A DNA stretch of 64,000 bases from Mycobacterium numidiamassiliense (GTDB lineage Bacteria > Actinomycetota > Actinomycetes > Mycobacteriales > Mycobacteriaceae), in contig NZ_FUEZ01000004.1 in NCBI RefSeq assembly GCF_900157365.1, forward strand, positions 731,066-795,065, given 5' to 3'. Shown here one piece after another: positions 16,558 to 24,793 of this stretch. Both the position numbers and the translations under genes were made by a program. Under the pieces are notes generated by a model. It saw only the letters and a list, made by a program, of their open reading frames with translations. It was not told where the DNA came from and ran no database searches. The stretch's first letter is position 1. Every line of letters begins with the position of its first letter.

Positions 16558-17508
16558 TCAGCCCGGCAGCGGGAAACGCACCCCCGTGGCCATTTCGGAG
16601 GTCAGCCACAGCCGTGCGGCGACCTCCGAGTCCCGGGAACGTCTGCTGACGCGGCCGACTTCGGGGTTGCCCTTGAGTTCCAGCCATCCCCTAGGCGCGA
16701 AGCAGACGCCACCAGGGGCGTCGGGGTCGGTCGCGGCCCGCAGCGTCGGTAGCGCTCCCATCGCGGCGCTTTGGAGCTGCCCCACTCTGCGCATCATTGC
16801 CTGGCGCGCCCCGGGGAGGTCGTTGCGCAGGAGCTCGGTGCGCGAGCCGCCCGGATGTGCGGTCAGTGCCCTTACCGGGGAGTGGGCCTTGTCGAGGCGG
16901 CGCTGGAGCTCGATGGTGAACGACACGATCGCGAACTTGGACTGCGCGTAGGCCGCGAACGGCCGGTAGCGCCGTGCGAGCGCGAGGTCATCCAGGCGCA
17001 GGCGCCCCACGTGGTGGGCGAGGCTCGTGAGAGAGACCACGCGTGCGGCGGGGGCGGCTTGCATACGGTCGAGGAGCAGTCCTGTGAGTGCGAAGTGGCC
17101 GAGGAAGTTCGTTGCCAGCTGCATCTCCACACCCTGTGGGCTCAGGGCGTACGGCGGCCACGCCACACCCGCGTTGTTGACCAGCAGGTCGAGGCGGTCG
17201 GTGCGGTCCAAGATTTCGGCCGCCGCGGCGCGCACAGACTCGATGTCGGAGGTGTCGATGCGTATGAAGTCCAGCTGCGCCGCGCCGTGTCGCTCACGGA
17301 TGACCTCGATCGCCGCCGCAGCCTTGGTGCCGTTGCGGCATGCGAGCATTACCCGCGCTCCCGCGGCGGCGAGTGCAGCTGCGGTCTCGAGGCCGATACC
17401 CGAATTCGCCCCGGTAACAAGGCCGGTCGTGCCGGTGAGATTGGGAATGTTGGCTGCGGACCACCGGAAGCCGCGCTGCTGAGGGCGGTAAAAGAGCCCT
17501 ACTGTCAC
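16558..17508 (-). CDS. Short-chain dehydrogenase (retinol/protochlorophyllide reductase-like)
   Basis: 316 residues. NAD(P)-binding GLVTGANSGIGLETA, VNNAG at about 110, and catalytic YAQSK. The layout, with LACRNGTKAAAA and LTAHPGGSRTEL, is typical of the RDH/POR-like SDR branch, which often accepts bulky hydrophobic alcohols or ketones. ATG at 17508 overlaps the stop of the DUF1214 gene (ATGA), so the two are coupled. Part of the accessory block 16.4-24.7 kb. The substrate is unknown. Confidence 0.85.
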   Translation of the reverse strand: MTVGLFYRPQQRGFRWSAANIPNLTGTTGLVTGANSGIGLETAAALAAAGARVMLACRNGTKAAAAIEVIRERHGAAQLDFIRIDTSDIESVRAAAAEILDRTDRLDLLVNNAGVAWPPYALSPQGVEMQLATNFLGHFALTGLLLDRMQAAPAARVVSLTSLAHHVGRLRLDDLALARRYRPFAAYAQSKFAIVSFTIELQRRLDKAHSPVRALTAHPGGSRTELLRNDLPGARQAMMRRVGQLQSAAMGALPTLRAATDPDAPGGVCFAPRGWLELKGNPEVGRVSRRSRDSEVAARLWLTSEMATGVRFPLPG

Positions 17509-18854
17509 GCGTCGATGCCGATCCGGCGGGCGTTGATGAGTCGGCTGCGCAGGACGGCCTGCCGCTCTTCGTGGGTGATGCGCGCGGTGTCCGCCGGCAG
17601 GTGGTCGAAGAGCTCGGCGAGCTTGACCCTCTTCAAGGTCGGCTCGGGCACCGTTTCGGTCCAGTTGTACCGACCGCCCACTAAGCCCTGCATGTGGCCG
17701 TATGTGTCAAGCCAGTTGGGCACGCCGGGATCGGTGTGGCTGATGACTGCGCGGAATTTGCCGTCGCTGTCGAGGACAGCTTCGCTGCCGTTGATCGAGA
17801 TCTGTCGTCCCCGGCGGTCGTAGTGCTCCCAGAAGTTGCTCATGAGGACGAAGAGCCAGTACTGCGCCTTGGGGGGCTCGACCTCCATGATGATTGCCTC
17901 GTCGGGCTCGCATTCGAAGGTGCCGCGGGCATAGACCTGGTTGCGGAATGCGACCTCGCGGCCGGAGTCCATTGTCAGGAGGTTGGGCGGGAACGCGACG
18001 GAACCCTCAGGCGCGTCGTAGTGCATGTTGATGCCGCGCTGAAGGAAATCTGGCTGGCTGCGCAGGAAGTCGATCAATCGGCGGTAGGCGTCCTCGTAGT
18101 CGGCAGCGACCGGAGCGGGCGGGGGATAGGTGGCATCGACGCGCTCGATGAAGTACGCGCCCGGCTGCTCGGTGGCGAGGTCATAGAACCATTCGCGAAT
18201 GTAGATGTGGCCCTTGCCCTCGGGCAGCGGCACCCAGTTGCCTGGATGCTCGTCGCAGCTGAGGATGACTTCAAAAGACCCGTCTTCGGAGACCTCTAGG
18301 TCCGTCTTGCCGCCGTAGATGTGGCGATAGCCGCCGACAGGTGAACACAGGTTCATGTTGGCGAGGTCGCCCTCCCACACTTCGATGTCGAGGAGGCGGT
18401 GGGTCCCGCGGTTGCCCCACACGCGGTACGTGTACTCGCCGGAGAGCATCGTCCAGTGGTAGCGCCCATCGGGGTTGGGGTAGCCCCAGTTCAGCCAGGG
18501 GGTCAGGAAGCTAGTGAAGTTGGGGTAGGCCGGGCTGTGAAACTCGACTTCGGCGGTCAGGCCCGCGGCGAACAACCGGGTGAAGTAGCGCAGGGCCTCG
18601 CCGCGTAGCAAATCGCCGTCACGGTTGAACGGCTCCTTCTCAAAACGAGGGTCCCCGAACACCACGTGCGAGCCAACGTGATCAAAGGTTGCAGTCAGAT
18701 CTTCTAACAAGATTTCGAATCCCAGATTGGTCTGTGCCACCATATCTCCACTGTTGGTGTCGTTGAAAGTATGCGTAAATCTACGCTGATTTTGATTCTC
18801 AGGTGGTCGATTATCGGTAGCTTCACTCTCTAAGTACCGGCCGACGCTCGGCAC
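17505..18854 (-). CDS. DUF1214-type protein
   Basis: Up to 449 residues. The aromatic-rich middle (SPAYPNFTSFLTPWLNWGYPNPDGRYHW, YTYRVWGNRG) and C-terminal block (YWLFVLMSNFWEHYDRRGR, INGSEAVLDSDGKFRAVISHTDPGVPNWLDT) are typical of mycobacterial DUF1254/DUF1214-family proteins, whose biochemical role is unsettled. Start uncertain: GTG 18854 gives the longest form and ATG 18743 is an alternative. Similarity to a remnant at 22640-22845 continues upstream of 18743, favouring the longer form. Coupled to the SDR downstream. Frequently found beside sulfotransferase and SnoaL genes, as here. Confidence 0.8.
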   Translation of the reverse strand: MPSVGRYLESEATDNRPPENQNQRRFTHTFNDTNSGDMVAQTNLGFEILLEDLTATFDHVGSHVVFGDPRFEKEPFNRDGDLLRGEALRYFTRLFAAGLTAEVEFHSPAYPNFTSFLTPWLNWGYPNPDGRYHWTMLSGEYTYRVWGNRGTHRLLDIEVWEGDLANMNLCSPVGGYRHIYGGKTDLEVSEDGSFEVILSCDEHPGNWVPLPEGKGHIYIREWFYDLATEQPGAYFIERVDATYPPPAPVAADYEDAYRRLIDFLRSQPDFLQRGINMHYDAPEGSVAFPPNLLTMDSGREVAFRNQVYARGTFECEPDEAIIMEVEPPKAQYWLFVLMSNFWEHYDRRGRQISINGSEAVLDSDGKFRAVISHTDPGVPNWLDTYGHMQGLVGGRYNWTETVPEPTLKRVKLAELFDHLPADTARITHEERQAVLRSRLINARRIGIDA

Positions 18855-18887
18855 CGCTCTACGGACTTGGACCGTTGGAGGTCACTG

Positions 18888-19892
18888 CTATCGGGTTGCT
18901 AGCCACCATTGCTCGTGCGCCGTCGTGAGGGCACTGAGCAGGTACGCGGGTAGGAGTGACTTGTTCCGGCCTTCCGCCAGCTCACGAACCTGCGTGTAGA
19001 GCCCCTGCAAGCCTTGCAGGCCAGCGATCACGGTGAAGTACCGGATTGCCTCCGGAGTGACGAGCGACTCGTCGAGTCCGGACTTGGCTGCGTAAAGACG
19101 CCGCAGTCGAGAAGAATCCTTGGTGATGGTGTGCGGGGGCTGCATGGACTCAACCCACGTACACCAGCCCAACTCCTCGCGAGGATCGCCGATCCGCGCC
19201 ATCTCCCAGTCGACGGCCAACAGTTGTCCCTGTTCGTCGACCATGATGTTGCTCGGCTGAAGCTCGCCGTGCACCAAGCAGAACGGAGCGGGCTCGGGAC
19301 GGTTGTCCTCAAGCCAGCCGGCGATGTACCGGAACAGCGGGTTGCGGTCGAGCTGTTGCTGCTCGGACTTGCGCCATTCCTCGATCCGTCCGTCGACGTA
19401 GTCGTCCCAGCTGGCGGGCCGTTCGATTTCCTCCGGTAGCACCGAGAGGTCGGTGCGATTGATGTGTGCGGCGAGTTCGGCGAACGCATCGATCGGATCG
19501 GAAACCAACTGACTCTCGCCGCCGCGGATCTCCGCGAGGAAGGAGCGTCCCTGGACCTCCTCGAGAATGATCGTCTTGCTGCCGAGGTCGGAGCCGTCCT
19601 CGTCGTAGTACAGGGCACGAGGCATCGGCACGTCGGTCTTCTCGGTGAGCGCTCGCAGCAGTACCCACTCCCTTGCCCGGTCGCTCTCGATCGTCACGTT
19701 GGCGTCGAGCGGGTCCGCCCGCATGATCAGATTGCTGGTCGATCCGTCGCAGTGTGCGGTGAACCGCGCCATGTGCCGGCTGTATCCGCCGGCGATGACC
19801 TCGTAGTTGTCCACCTTGACGGTGGCGGATTGAGGTATTCGGCTGGAGAGAAAGCGCTCGAGTCGCTGGCAGATCTCGTTTGGTTCGTTCAT
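18888..19892 (-). CDS. APH-family phosphotransferase with HGE instead of HGD
   Basis: 334 residues. Kinase-like fold of the aminoglycoside/choline phosphotransferase group, of the kind found next to ACADs. It shows IILEEVQGRSF (hinge), LVHGELQPSNIM (catalytic loop, about residue 203) and VDWEMARIGDP (metal site). The catalytic aspartate of the usual HGDxxxxN loop is glutamate here, which could reduce or abolish kinase activity. Its stop is followed by the DUF1214 gene; its ATG overlaps the stop of the DUF6285-like gene, so the two are coupled. Possible substrate: a hydroxyacyl-CoA or alcohol intermediate (inference). Confidence 0.85.
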   Translation of the reverse strand: MNEPNEICQRLERFLSSRIPQSATVKVDNYEVIAGGYSRHMARFTAHCDGSTSNLIMRADPLDANVTIESDRAREWVLLRALTEKTDVPMPRALYYDEDGSDLGSKTIILEEVQGRSFLAEIRGGESQLVSDPIDAFAELAAHINRTDLSVLPEEIERPASWDDYVDGRIEEWRKSEQQQLDRNPLFRYIAGWLEDNRPEPAPFCLVHGELQPSNIMVDEQGQLLAVDWEMARIGDPREELGWCTWVESMQPPHTITKDSSRLRRLYAAKSGLDESLVTPEAIRYFTVIAGLQGLQGLYTQVRELAEGRNKSLLPAYLLSALTTAHEQWWLATR

Positions 19893-20353
19893 GACCGGCC
19901 CGCTAACTCGAAGGACCCGCGGATGTGCAACTCGCGGTGGAGCCGCTGTTCGAGCAGGTGTTCTACCCGCTGCCGTACTGTTTCGTCGGCCGTCCGGCAG
20001 TTCTCGAGCAGTCGCGAGAGAACCTCACCGGCCGCGTCGTAACGCCGCTGCACGTCATCGAAGTGCAGGCTGCTCGAATCCAACTCTCTCAACACCGCGA
20101 GGGCCTCGGCGACCAGCCGCGCTCCGGGTCGGCCATTGTCCACGTAGTCGTCCGCCTCTGCGAGTACGACGGCGACCTCCTCGTGCATCCAGGCTACTTC
20201 GTGGCCGCAACGGCTGGCCACGTTCGCCAGGATGGAGTCGATCATCGCCAGGACGGTCTTCGTCGGGACGTCGGTGATCGATCCTCCCACCGACGTTTCC
20301 AGGTGTTCGCGAACCAACTGAACCAGCTGTTCGCAGGATGGATGATTCATCAT
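19889..20353 (-). CDS. DUF6285-like small helical partner of the phosphotransferase
   Basis: 154 residues, all helical by appearance, with no membrane segment. The pattern HPSCEQLVQLVREHLE, then AWMHEEVAVVLAEAD and GRPGARLVAEALAVLRELD, matches small proteins regularly encoded beside APH-type phosphotransferases in acyl-CoA gene clusters (DUF6285, from memory). It overlaps the phosphotransferase start by four bases. A regulatory or stabilising subunit is likely; no catalytic residues are evident. Confidence 0.65.
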   Translation of the reverse strand: MMNHPSCEQLVQLVREHLETSVGGSITDVPTKTVLAMIDSILANVASRCGHEVAWMHEEVAVVLAEADDYVDNGRPGARLVAEALAVLRELDSSSLHFDDVQRRYDAAGEVLSRLLENCRTADETVRQRVEHLLEQRLHRELHIRGSFELAGRS

Positions 20354-20431
20354 TGAAGTTGATCCGCTCGTTCTTGGTCGGGCTACGTGCTTGGTGCGCC
20401 TACGTCCTTATTGCGGCTATCTCCGCAACGC

Positions 20432-21412
20432 TCAACGAATCTCGGTCTGTGCGCGTAGGAATTTTCGTGCCTGGATGCCGGGGAACCATTCGATGGCTTC
20501 GCCGTATTCGATGGAGCCGTCGTCGAGGGTCCACTCGCACAGGGACCAGTACTGCAGGTACCGCGCCCAGGGCACCCATTTCAGGACGTTCTTGCAGCGG
20601 CCTTCGGCGTGCACCGTGCGGCCGAGCTCGTCGGTACCTTCGATGACCAGCCGCCATGGCACGCCGTCGGGGCGTCGCTCGACGACCTTGCGGGTGCCGG
20701 TGACCACGTTGGCGACCTTGTCGTCCTTTTGCAGCCAGCCGGTGATTGCCGGTTCGGTGGTCCCGACGATTGGGTCGGTGTCTTGGGGTTCGGTGCCCAT
20801 GTTGTACGTCTGGAACGCGAAGCCCTTGCCGTCGTTGAACCAGGGGAAGTCGCCTCGGGGGTTGTCCTTGTAGAGCCGTGGTCCCCAGGAGTGGTCCCGG
20901 TTTGATCCGCAATCGACGGCGATGTCCTCGCCGTTGATGCGGACCGTTCCCGTCACGCGGCCGGCCTGTTCGTAGTGGTGGGGTCCCCATTCCTCGGAGC
21001 CGTCAGGGAAACCGGCGTTGGCGACCTCCATCGTCGCGTCGAACCGCAGATCGAACTGACAGCCGTCGCGGTCGTACTGCATGGTGAACGCCTTCTGCGG
21101 CTTGAGGCAGTGCACGGTCAGCCCGTTGGGTGTGGTGTAGTCGAACATCTCGGTATTGGTCGAGGGGTTCAGTGGCGCGAATTCGTGCCAATCGTGGTAG
21201 AGGCAGTCATACATTTCCTCGCCCGAAGGGTCCCACAACGCGACCCCGGTCATCGAGAAGTTCATGTTGGGGCGGTGATTCATGTAGACGAATCCGCTGA
21301 GATCTCGCTCGGCCACGTAGAACGGAAACCAGGCACTTTCGTTCCAGAACGGGCTGTCGGTCATCGTGGTGGTGTGGAAGTAATCGTCCTCGGGACGAAC
21401 GACATCGACCAT
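20432..21412 (-). CDS. Lipocalin-like / CrtC-like protein (DUF7065-type)
   Basis: 326 residues, rich in beta-strand patterns and aromatics. Features: WNESAWFPFYVAERDLSGFVYMNHRPN at the N-terminus, YEQAGRVTGTVRINGE, CGSNRDHSWGPR near 172-183, and EYGEAIEWFPGIQARKFL at the end. The GxRDHSWG block is shared with hydroxyneurosporene synthase (CrtC)/AttH-like double-lipocalin proteins, which bind or hydrate hydrophobic substrates. Its ATG overlaps the TetR stop (TAATG), so regulator and gene are coupled. Function unproven; lipid binding or hydration is the reasonable guess. Confidence 0.7.
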   Translation of the reverse strand: MVDVVRPEDDYFHTTTMTDSPFWNESAWFPFYVAERDLSGFVYMNHRPNMNFSMTGVALWDPSGEEMYDCLYHDWHEFAPLNPSTNTEMFDYTTPNGLTVHCLKPQKAFTMQYDRDGCQFDLRFDATMEVANAGFPDGSEEWGPHHYEQAGRVTGTVRINGEDIAVDCGSNRDHSWGPRLYKDNPRGDFPWFNDGKGFAFQTYNMGTEPQDTDPIVGTTEPAITGWLQKDDKVANVVTGTRKVVERRPDGVPWRLVIEGTDELGRTVHAEGRCKNVLKWVPWARYLQYWSLCEWTLDDGSIEYGEAIEWFPGIQARKFLRAQTEIR

Positions 21413-22299
21413 TAGCTTTTCTCCTTGTCGTGTGGCGAGCCGCCTGGTATCTCCAGGTTCAGTCGAGGGATCGTGTTTCCCCCGGCGACGTTGAGGTACT
21501 GGGCCAGTGCTGCCTCGGCTCGAGCGGCCCGCCGCTCCGCAGCGACGACACGTTCGTGTAGTTCGATGAGCAGCTGGGTTGTAACCGGAGCGTCGGCGGG
21601 TGGCGGATCGGGTTCGGTGGCATCACTGGGCGAAACACCGTGCAGGACAAGGTCAACCATGGCTTGGCTCAGCTGCGAGGGTGTTGCGTTGACTGCATTG
21701 GTTGACAGGATCGGGTCGAAGAGAGCGAGTCCGGCCACCATGCCCAAGACCAGGATGTTGGTGGTGCTGGGGTCCACGTGAAGGCCGCGCCGCGCTCCTT
21801 CGAGCTCCAGCTGAGGGACGAGTTGCTGCAGGATTTCGGCGATCTCAGCAGGCCAGGCGGCACCGGTTTCCGAGGGATCAGAGGGGTTCGGGAGCAGTTG
21901 GTGTCCCTGCACCAGCGCCATCGCGAGCTCGCGATGCTCGCGCAACAACCGATACAGCGGATCGATGAACCCTTGGACCAGATCTCGCAGCGGCGCCGGC
22001 TCATCGACCTGGGTCTCCCAGGTCGTCAAGTACGACGAGATCACTTCGCCAAACGGCACCAACACCGCGGCGCGAAAAAGGCCGGCTTTCGATCCATAAC
22101 GTCGATAGAGCAGCGGCTCGTGTACACCAGCCAGTGCGGCGATTTCCCGGGTCGTGCTGCCGGCGTAGCCGTTCATCGCGAACAGGTGCCGCGCCGCGTC
22201 GCAGACGACTCGATCGACTTCCTCAGGGGATCGACGGACCTTGCCATGCGCAGTCGTGCCGTTACGAATCGGCGTGGGCGTGGGTTGGTGACGTGACAC
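21412..22299 (-). CDS. TetR-family transcriptional regulator
   Basis: 295 residues, longer than usual. HTH at about 28-72: VVCDAARHLFAMNGYAGSTTREIAALAGVHEPLLYRRYGSKAGLF. The middle is a normal ligand-binding helical domain; residues 225-295 add a C-terminal extension with a likely coiled coil (LLIELHERVVAAERRAARAEAAL). It heads the minus-strand set 22299 to 16558 and probably controls it; the sequence 22340-22400 upstream contains repeated GGCTA and TAGAAGGTAG elements that could be its operator. It does not share the duplicated architecture of the regulator at 9656. Confidence 0.88.
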   Translation of the reverse strand: MSRHQPTPTPIRNGTTAHGKVRRSPEEVDRVVCDAARHLFAMNGYAGSTTREIAALAGVHEPLLYRRYGSKAGLFRAAVLVPFGEVISSYLTTWETQVDEPAPLRDLVQGFIDPLYRLLREHRELAMALVQGHQLLPNPSDPSETGAAWPAEIAEILQQLVPQLELEGARRGLHVDPSTTNILVLGMVAGLALFDPILSTNAVNATPSQLSQAMVDLVLHGVSPSDATEPDPPPADAPVTTQLLIELHERVVAAERRAARAEAALAQYLNVAGGNTIPRLNLEIPGGSPHDKEKS

Positions 22300-22869
22300 C
22301 TTCAGCCTTCCGTTTTGCGCAAGCTCACCTGGGTCCCGAAGGTAGCACGCGCTACAGCAAGATGGCTAGAAGGTAGTTTTGGCTATCTATACACGATGTG
22401 CGAGATCATTTTCGGTTCAAAAATGGGTACGTAAACGCACTTGAGCTTGAGATCTAACACACAGTGACGAGAAGAAACTGTGCTGACTCAGACACACATG
22501 GGGATCGAGGATGCCAGGCAGCAAACTTGGCAAGCGTTGTTTTAGCGGCCGGTCAGATCGTCCGGACCTCATCGGTGATGGGCTGGCGATCGCATCACCG
22601 GGACTCAGGTTCGTGTTGGCGCAGATCGCCTCGACGGTAGTGGGTCTCCCAGGCTGTGTAAGGGATCCCGAACACCACGTGCCAGCCAACGTGGCCTTGG
22701 CCATCGTCCATTCTCCTAATAGCGTTTCGAAGTCTGCATCGGACTTTACCTCGAGATCTCCACTGATTACGTCGCCAAGAGAATTTACAAATCTGCGCCG
22801 ATTTTGACCAATGGAGGAGCATTGGCCGGTAGCTTTCAACCCCGAAGCCCGGTCGATCGAGGAGTTGTC
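22300..22869. other. Intergenic region between TetR and sulfotransferase, containing a gene relic
   Basis: About 570 bases with the TetR promoter at the left end, the DUF1214 relic at 22640-22845 (separate entry) and the sulfotransferase ribosome site at the right end. The part 22400-22640 shows no recognisable gene; a minus-strand frame continuing through it is the out-of-frame continuation of the relic. Confidence 0.5.
22640..22845 (-). pseudogene. Truncated, frameshifted N-terminus of a second DUF1214 gene
   Basis: The minus-strand reading gives QNRRRFVNSLGDVISGD and DFETLLGEWT, matching QNQRRFTHTFNDTNSGD and GFEILLEDLT of the intact gene at 17505-18854. After that the match jumps frame: HVGWHVVFGIP in a neighbouring frame against HVGSHVVFGDP. 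DNA similarity also covers the upstream leader (ATTTTGA, GGTAGCTT). The rest of the gene is missing. It lies in the same orientation as the intact gene, 4 kb away, so this is a decayed direct duplicate. Confidence 0.7.
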
Positions 22870-24075
22870 ATGTCAGAGCAGACGTTGCAGGGGATGCCCA
22901 CCGCAGACTTCGACGCCGAGCACCGCATTGCTGCGGCGGTGGCCGAGGCAGGTTCGGACGACTTCGGAGAGCCCGGATTCACCGACAACGTGCGTGCCTA
23001 CCTCGACGCCATCAGCACTGAGGCGGATATCAGCCCGGTGGGCGGTCTGGGCCTGCAGCACCTTGTACACGGGTTACTCGTCAACAGACTCCGTTACCAG
23101 GCCGACCTCGCCACACACCCCCAGATCGCGGCCGAGGACGTCAGCGACCCAATCGTCGTCGCGGGACTCTTCCGCACCGGCACGACCAAACTGCAGCGGA
23201 TGCTCTCGACCGACCCCGGTGTCCAGGAACTCACGTTCTGGCGTCTGCTCAACGTGGCGCCGCTCCCCGGCGCCACGCCCGAGGAACCCGACCCTCGCAT
23301 CGCGATCGCTCGCGACTACGTCGACGGGCTCGCATCCCAGTCACCCGAGTTCATGGCCGCCCATCCATGGATCGCCGACGAGCCCGATGAGGACTCGCTG
23401 CTGCTGTGGCTCACCTTCAACCACCTGGCCGGCGGGAGCGTCGGCTACATCCCGACCTTCGTCAAGCGGGTGCAGTCGCGCGACCAGCGCCCCAACTACG
23501 ACTACCTCGCAGGCATCCTGCGCTACCTGCAGTGGCAGGACGGCGGGCGCCGGGACCGTCCGTGGGTGCTCAAGTCCCCAACGCATGTCGGCAGCATCGA
23601 GCCGATCCTGGGGGCGTTTCCCCGCGCGACTATCGCTTTCTGCCACCGCGATCCAACCGTGGTCGTGCCGTCGTTCGTGCGCCTCTTCGAGATCTTCTGG
23701 GGGCTCTTCGGCAACTCGGTCGACCCCCGCAAGGTCGGCCCCGTGATGCTCGAGCTGTGGTCCGCTGAGATGCTCAAGGGCCTCGACCAGCGTGACCGCC
23801 TTGGTGATGACCCGCGCATCGTCGACATCTATTACGACGACATCGTCGCCAACCCCATTGATGTCATCCGTCGCATCTACGACCAGCACGGACGCACCCT
23901 CACGCCCGAGGCCGAGAAGGCCTTCGTCGGCTGGGAGCAGGACAACCCGCAGCACAAATTCGGCAAGCACTCGTACTCCCTCGAGTCCTGCGGCCTTACT
24001 GAGGATCAGGTGCTTGCCGCGTTTGTGCCCTATATCGAGCGATTTCCCCGTCTCCGAACAGAAGGGATGGCCTGA
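22870..24075 (+). CDS. Sulfotransferase-family protein
   Basis: 401 residues. PAPS-dependent sulfotransferase fold: FRTGTTKLQRMLS at about 100-112 is the 5'-phosphosulfate loop, RPWVLKSPTHVGSIEPILGAFPRATIAFCHRDP covers the 3'-phosphate site, and KFGKHSYSLESCGLTEDQV is the typical C-terminal block. ATG 22870 follows GAGGAG, whereas the longer frame has none. Many mycobacteria encode this class beside SnoaL-like and DUF1214 proteins; whether it sulfonates a lipid or acts otherwise is unknown. It overlaps the SnoaL-like gene by one base. Confidence 0.87.
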   Translation: MSEQTLQGMPTADFDAEHRIAAAVAEAGSDDFGEPGFTDNVRAYLDAISTEADISPVGGLGLQHLVHGLLVNRLRYQADLATHPQIAAEDVSDPIVVAGLFRTGTTKLQRMLSTDPGVQELTFWRLLNVAPLPGATPEEPDPRIAIARDYVDGLASQSPEFMAAHPWIADEPDEDSLLLWLTFNHLAGGSVGYIPTFVKRVQSRDQRPNYDYLAGILRYLQWQDGGRRDRPWVLKSPTHVGSIEPILGAFPRATIAFCHRDPTVVVPSFVRLFEIFWGLFGNSVDPRKVGPVMLELWSAEMLKGLDQRDRLGDDPRIVDIYYDDIVANPIDVIRRIYDQHGRTLTPEAEKAFVGWEQDNPQHKFGKHSYSLESCGLTEDQVLAAFVPYIERFPRLRTEGMA

Positions 24076-24542
24076 TGACTGACCTCGAGGCGCGTGTGGG
24101 GCGGCTTGAGACCGAGCGGGCGCTGACCCGGCTGGTCTACGACTACTGCCACGGCATCGACCGGCACGACCTCGAGCGCTTCCTTTCCGTCTGGGACGAG
24201 AACGCGACCTGGGACACCGGCGGCCCGTTCGGCAGCTATACCGGCCTGGTCGACATCGAGCGCGGGCTCAAGGAGTCGATGTGGCCGGTCTTCTCGGCTT
24301 TGCACCACTGGACGGTCAACCTCGTGCTCGACGTGGAGGAGGGAGCGGAAGCAGCGACCGGTATGTCGAATCTGACCTTCCAGGGCAGCGCCCCCGACGG
24401 CACTGCGATCGTCGTCGCGGCCACTTACCACGACGAATTCTCGCGCCAGTCGGGGCGGTGGCGGATCAGCCGCCGCACCGTCGAGATCCACCACTTCGCG
24501 CCGCTGCCCGGCGTCGCGTTCAGCCCCATCCCGGGTGGATGA
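24075..24542 (+). CDS. SnoaL-like (NTF2-fold) protein
   Basis: 155 residues. Cone-shaped alpha+beta barrel family including steroid isomerases, LinA and bile-acid dehydratase. The N-terminal helix LTRLVYDYCHGIDRHDLERFLSVWDENATWD holds the conserved Tyr and Asp; VEIHHFAPLPG near the end is typical. It may isomerise, dehydrate or simply bind a cyclic intermediate. TGATG-type overlap with the sulfotransferase shows coupling. It is the last gene of the accessory block before the decayed MaoC/SDR tail. Confidence 0.8.
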   Translation: MTDLEARVGRLETERALTRLVYDYCHGIDRHDLERFLSVWDENATWDTGGPFGSYTGLVDIERGLKESMWPVFSALHHWTVNLVLDVEEGAEAATGMSNLTFQGSAPDGTAIVVAATYHDEFSRQSGRWRISRRTVEIHHFAPLPGVAFSPIPGG

Positions 24543-24582
24543 GCGGTGCCGGTGTGATCGCGCCGGGACTCTGCGGTCCTTT

Positions 24583-24684
24583 GCCGATCAGGACGGTGAG
24601 CACGTGATGGTGGGCTACACCCGGCTGCGGGATGGGGCCAAACCGGACAAAGCCCCGCGGGTCGACGGCGGATCCTCGGCCTGA
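24583..24684 (+). pseudogene. Decayed MaoC tail joined to an SDR-like tail
   Basis: A plus-strand frame reads ADQDGEHVMVGYTRL and ends in RVDGGSSA. The first part matches the C-terminus of the MaoC gene at 15216 (NQHGEPVMTGYARL); the last codons and following bases match the SDR end at 16357-16380 (RVDGGYSI). No start or upstream body is present. It is the inner relic of the same MaoC-SDR arrangement found intact on the left side of the block. Confidence 0.55.
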
Positions 24685-24793
24685 CTCAAAGGGTCAGTTC
24701 AGAGGTTCATCGATTGGGCCACCACATCCTGGTGGTAACCGAGGCCCCCCAGCAATGCCTCGGAGGCCTTGGCCCGTTTCAGATACAGGTGCG
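24661..24793. repeat. Right copy of the diverged direct repeat flanking the accessory block
   Basis: Aligns with 16357-16487 in direct orientation, starting at GTCGACGGCGGAT and running into the 3' end of the ACAD gene. Here the ACAD part is intact and the SDR/MaoC part is decayed, the mirror of the left copy. The two copies are 8.3 kb apart. Confidence 0.7.

Noticed and set aside
18705..18720. TCTAA-N6-TTCGA as a further operator
   Set aside because: It is inside the coding part of the DUF1214 gene and the second half-site is poor.
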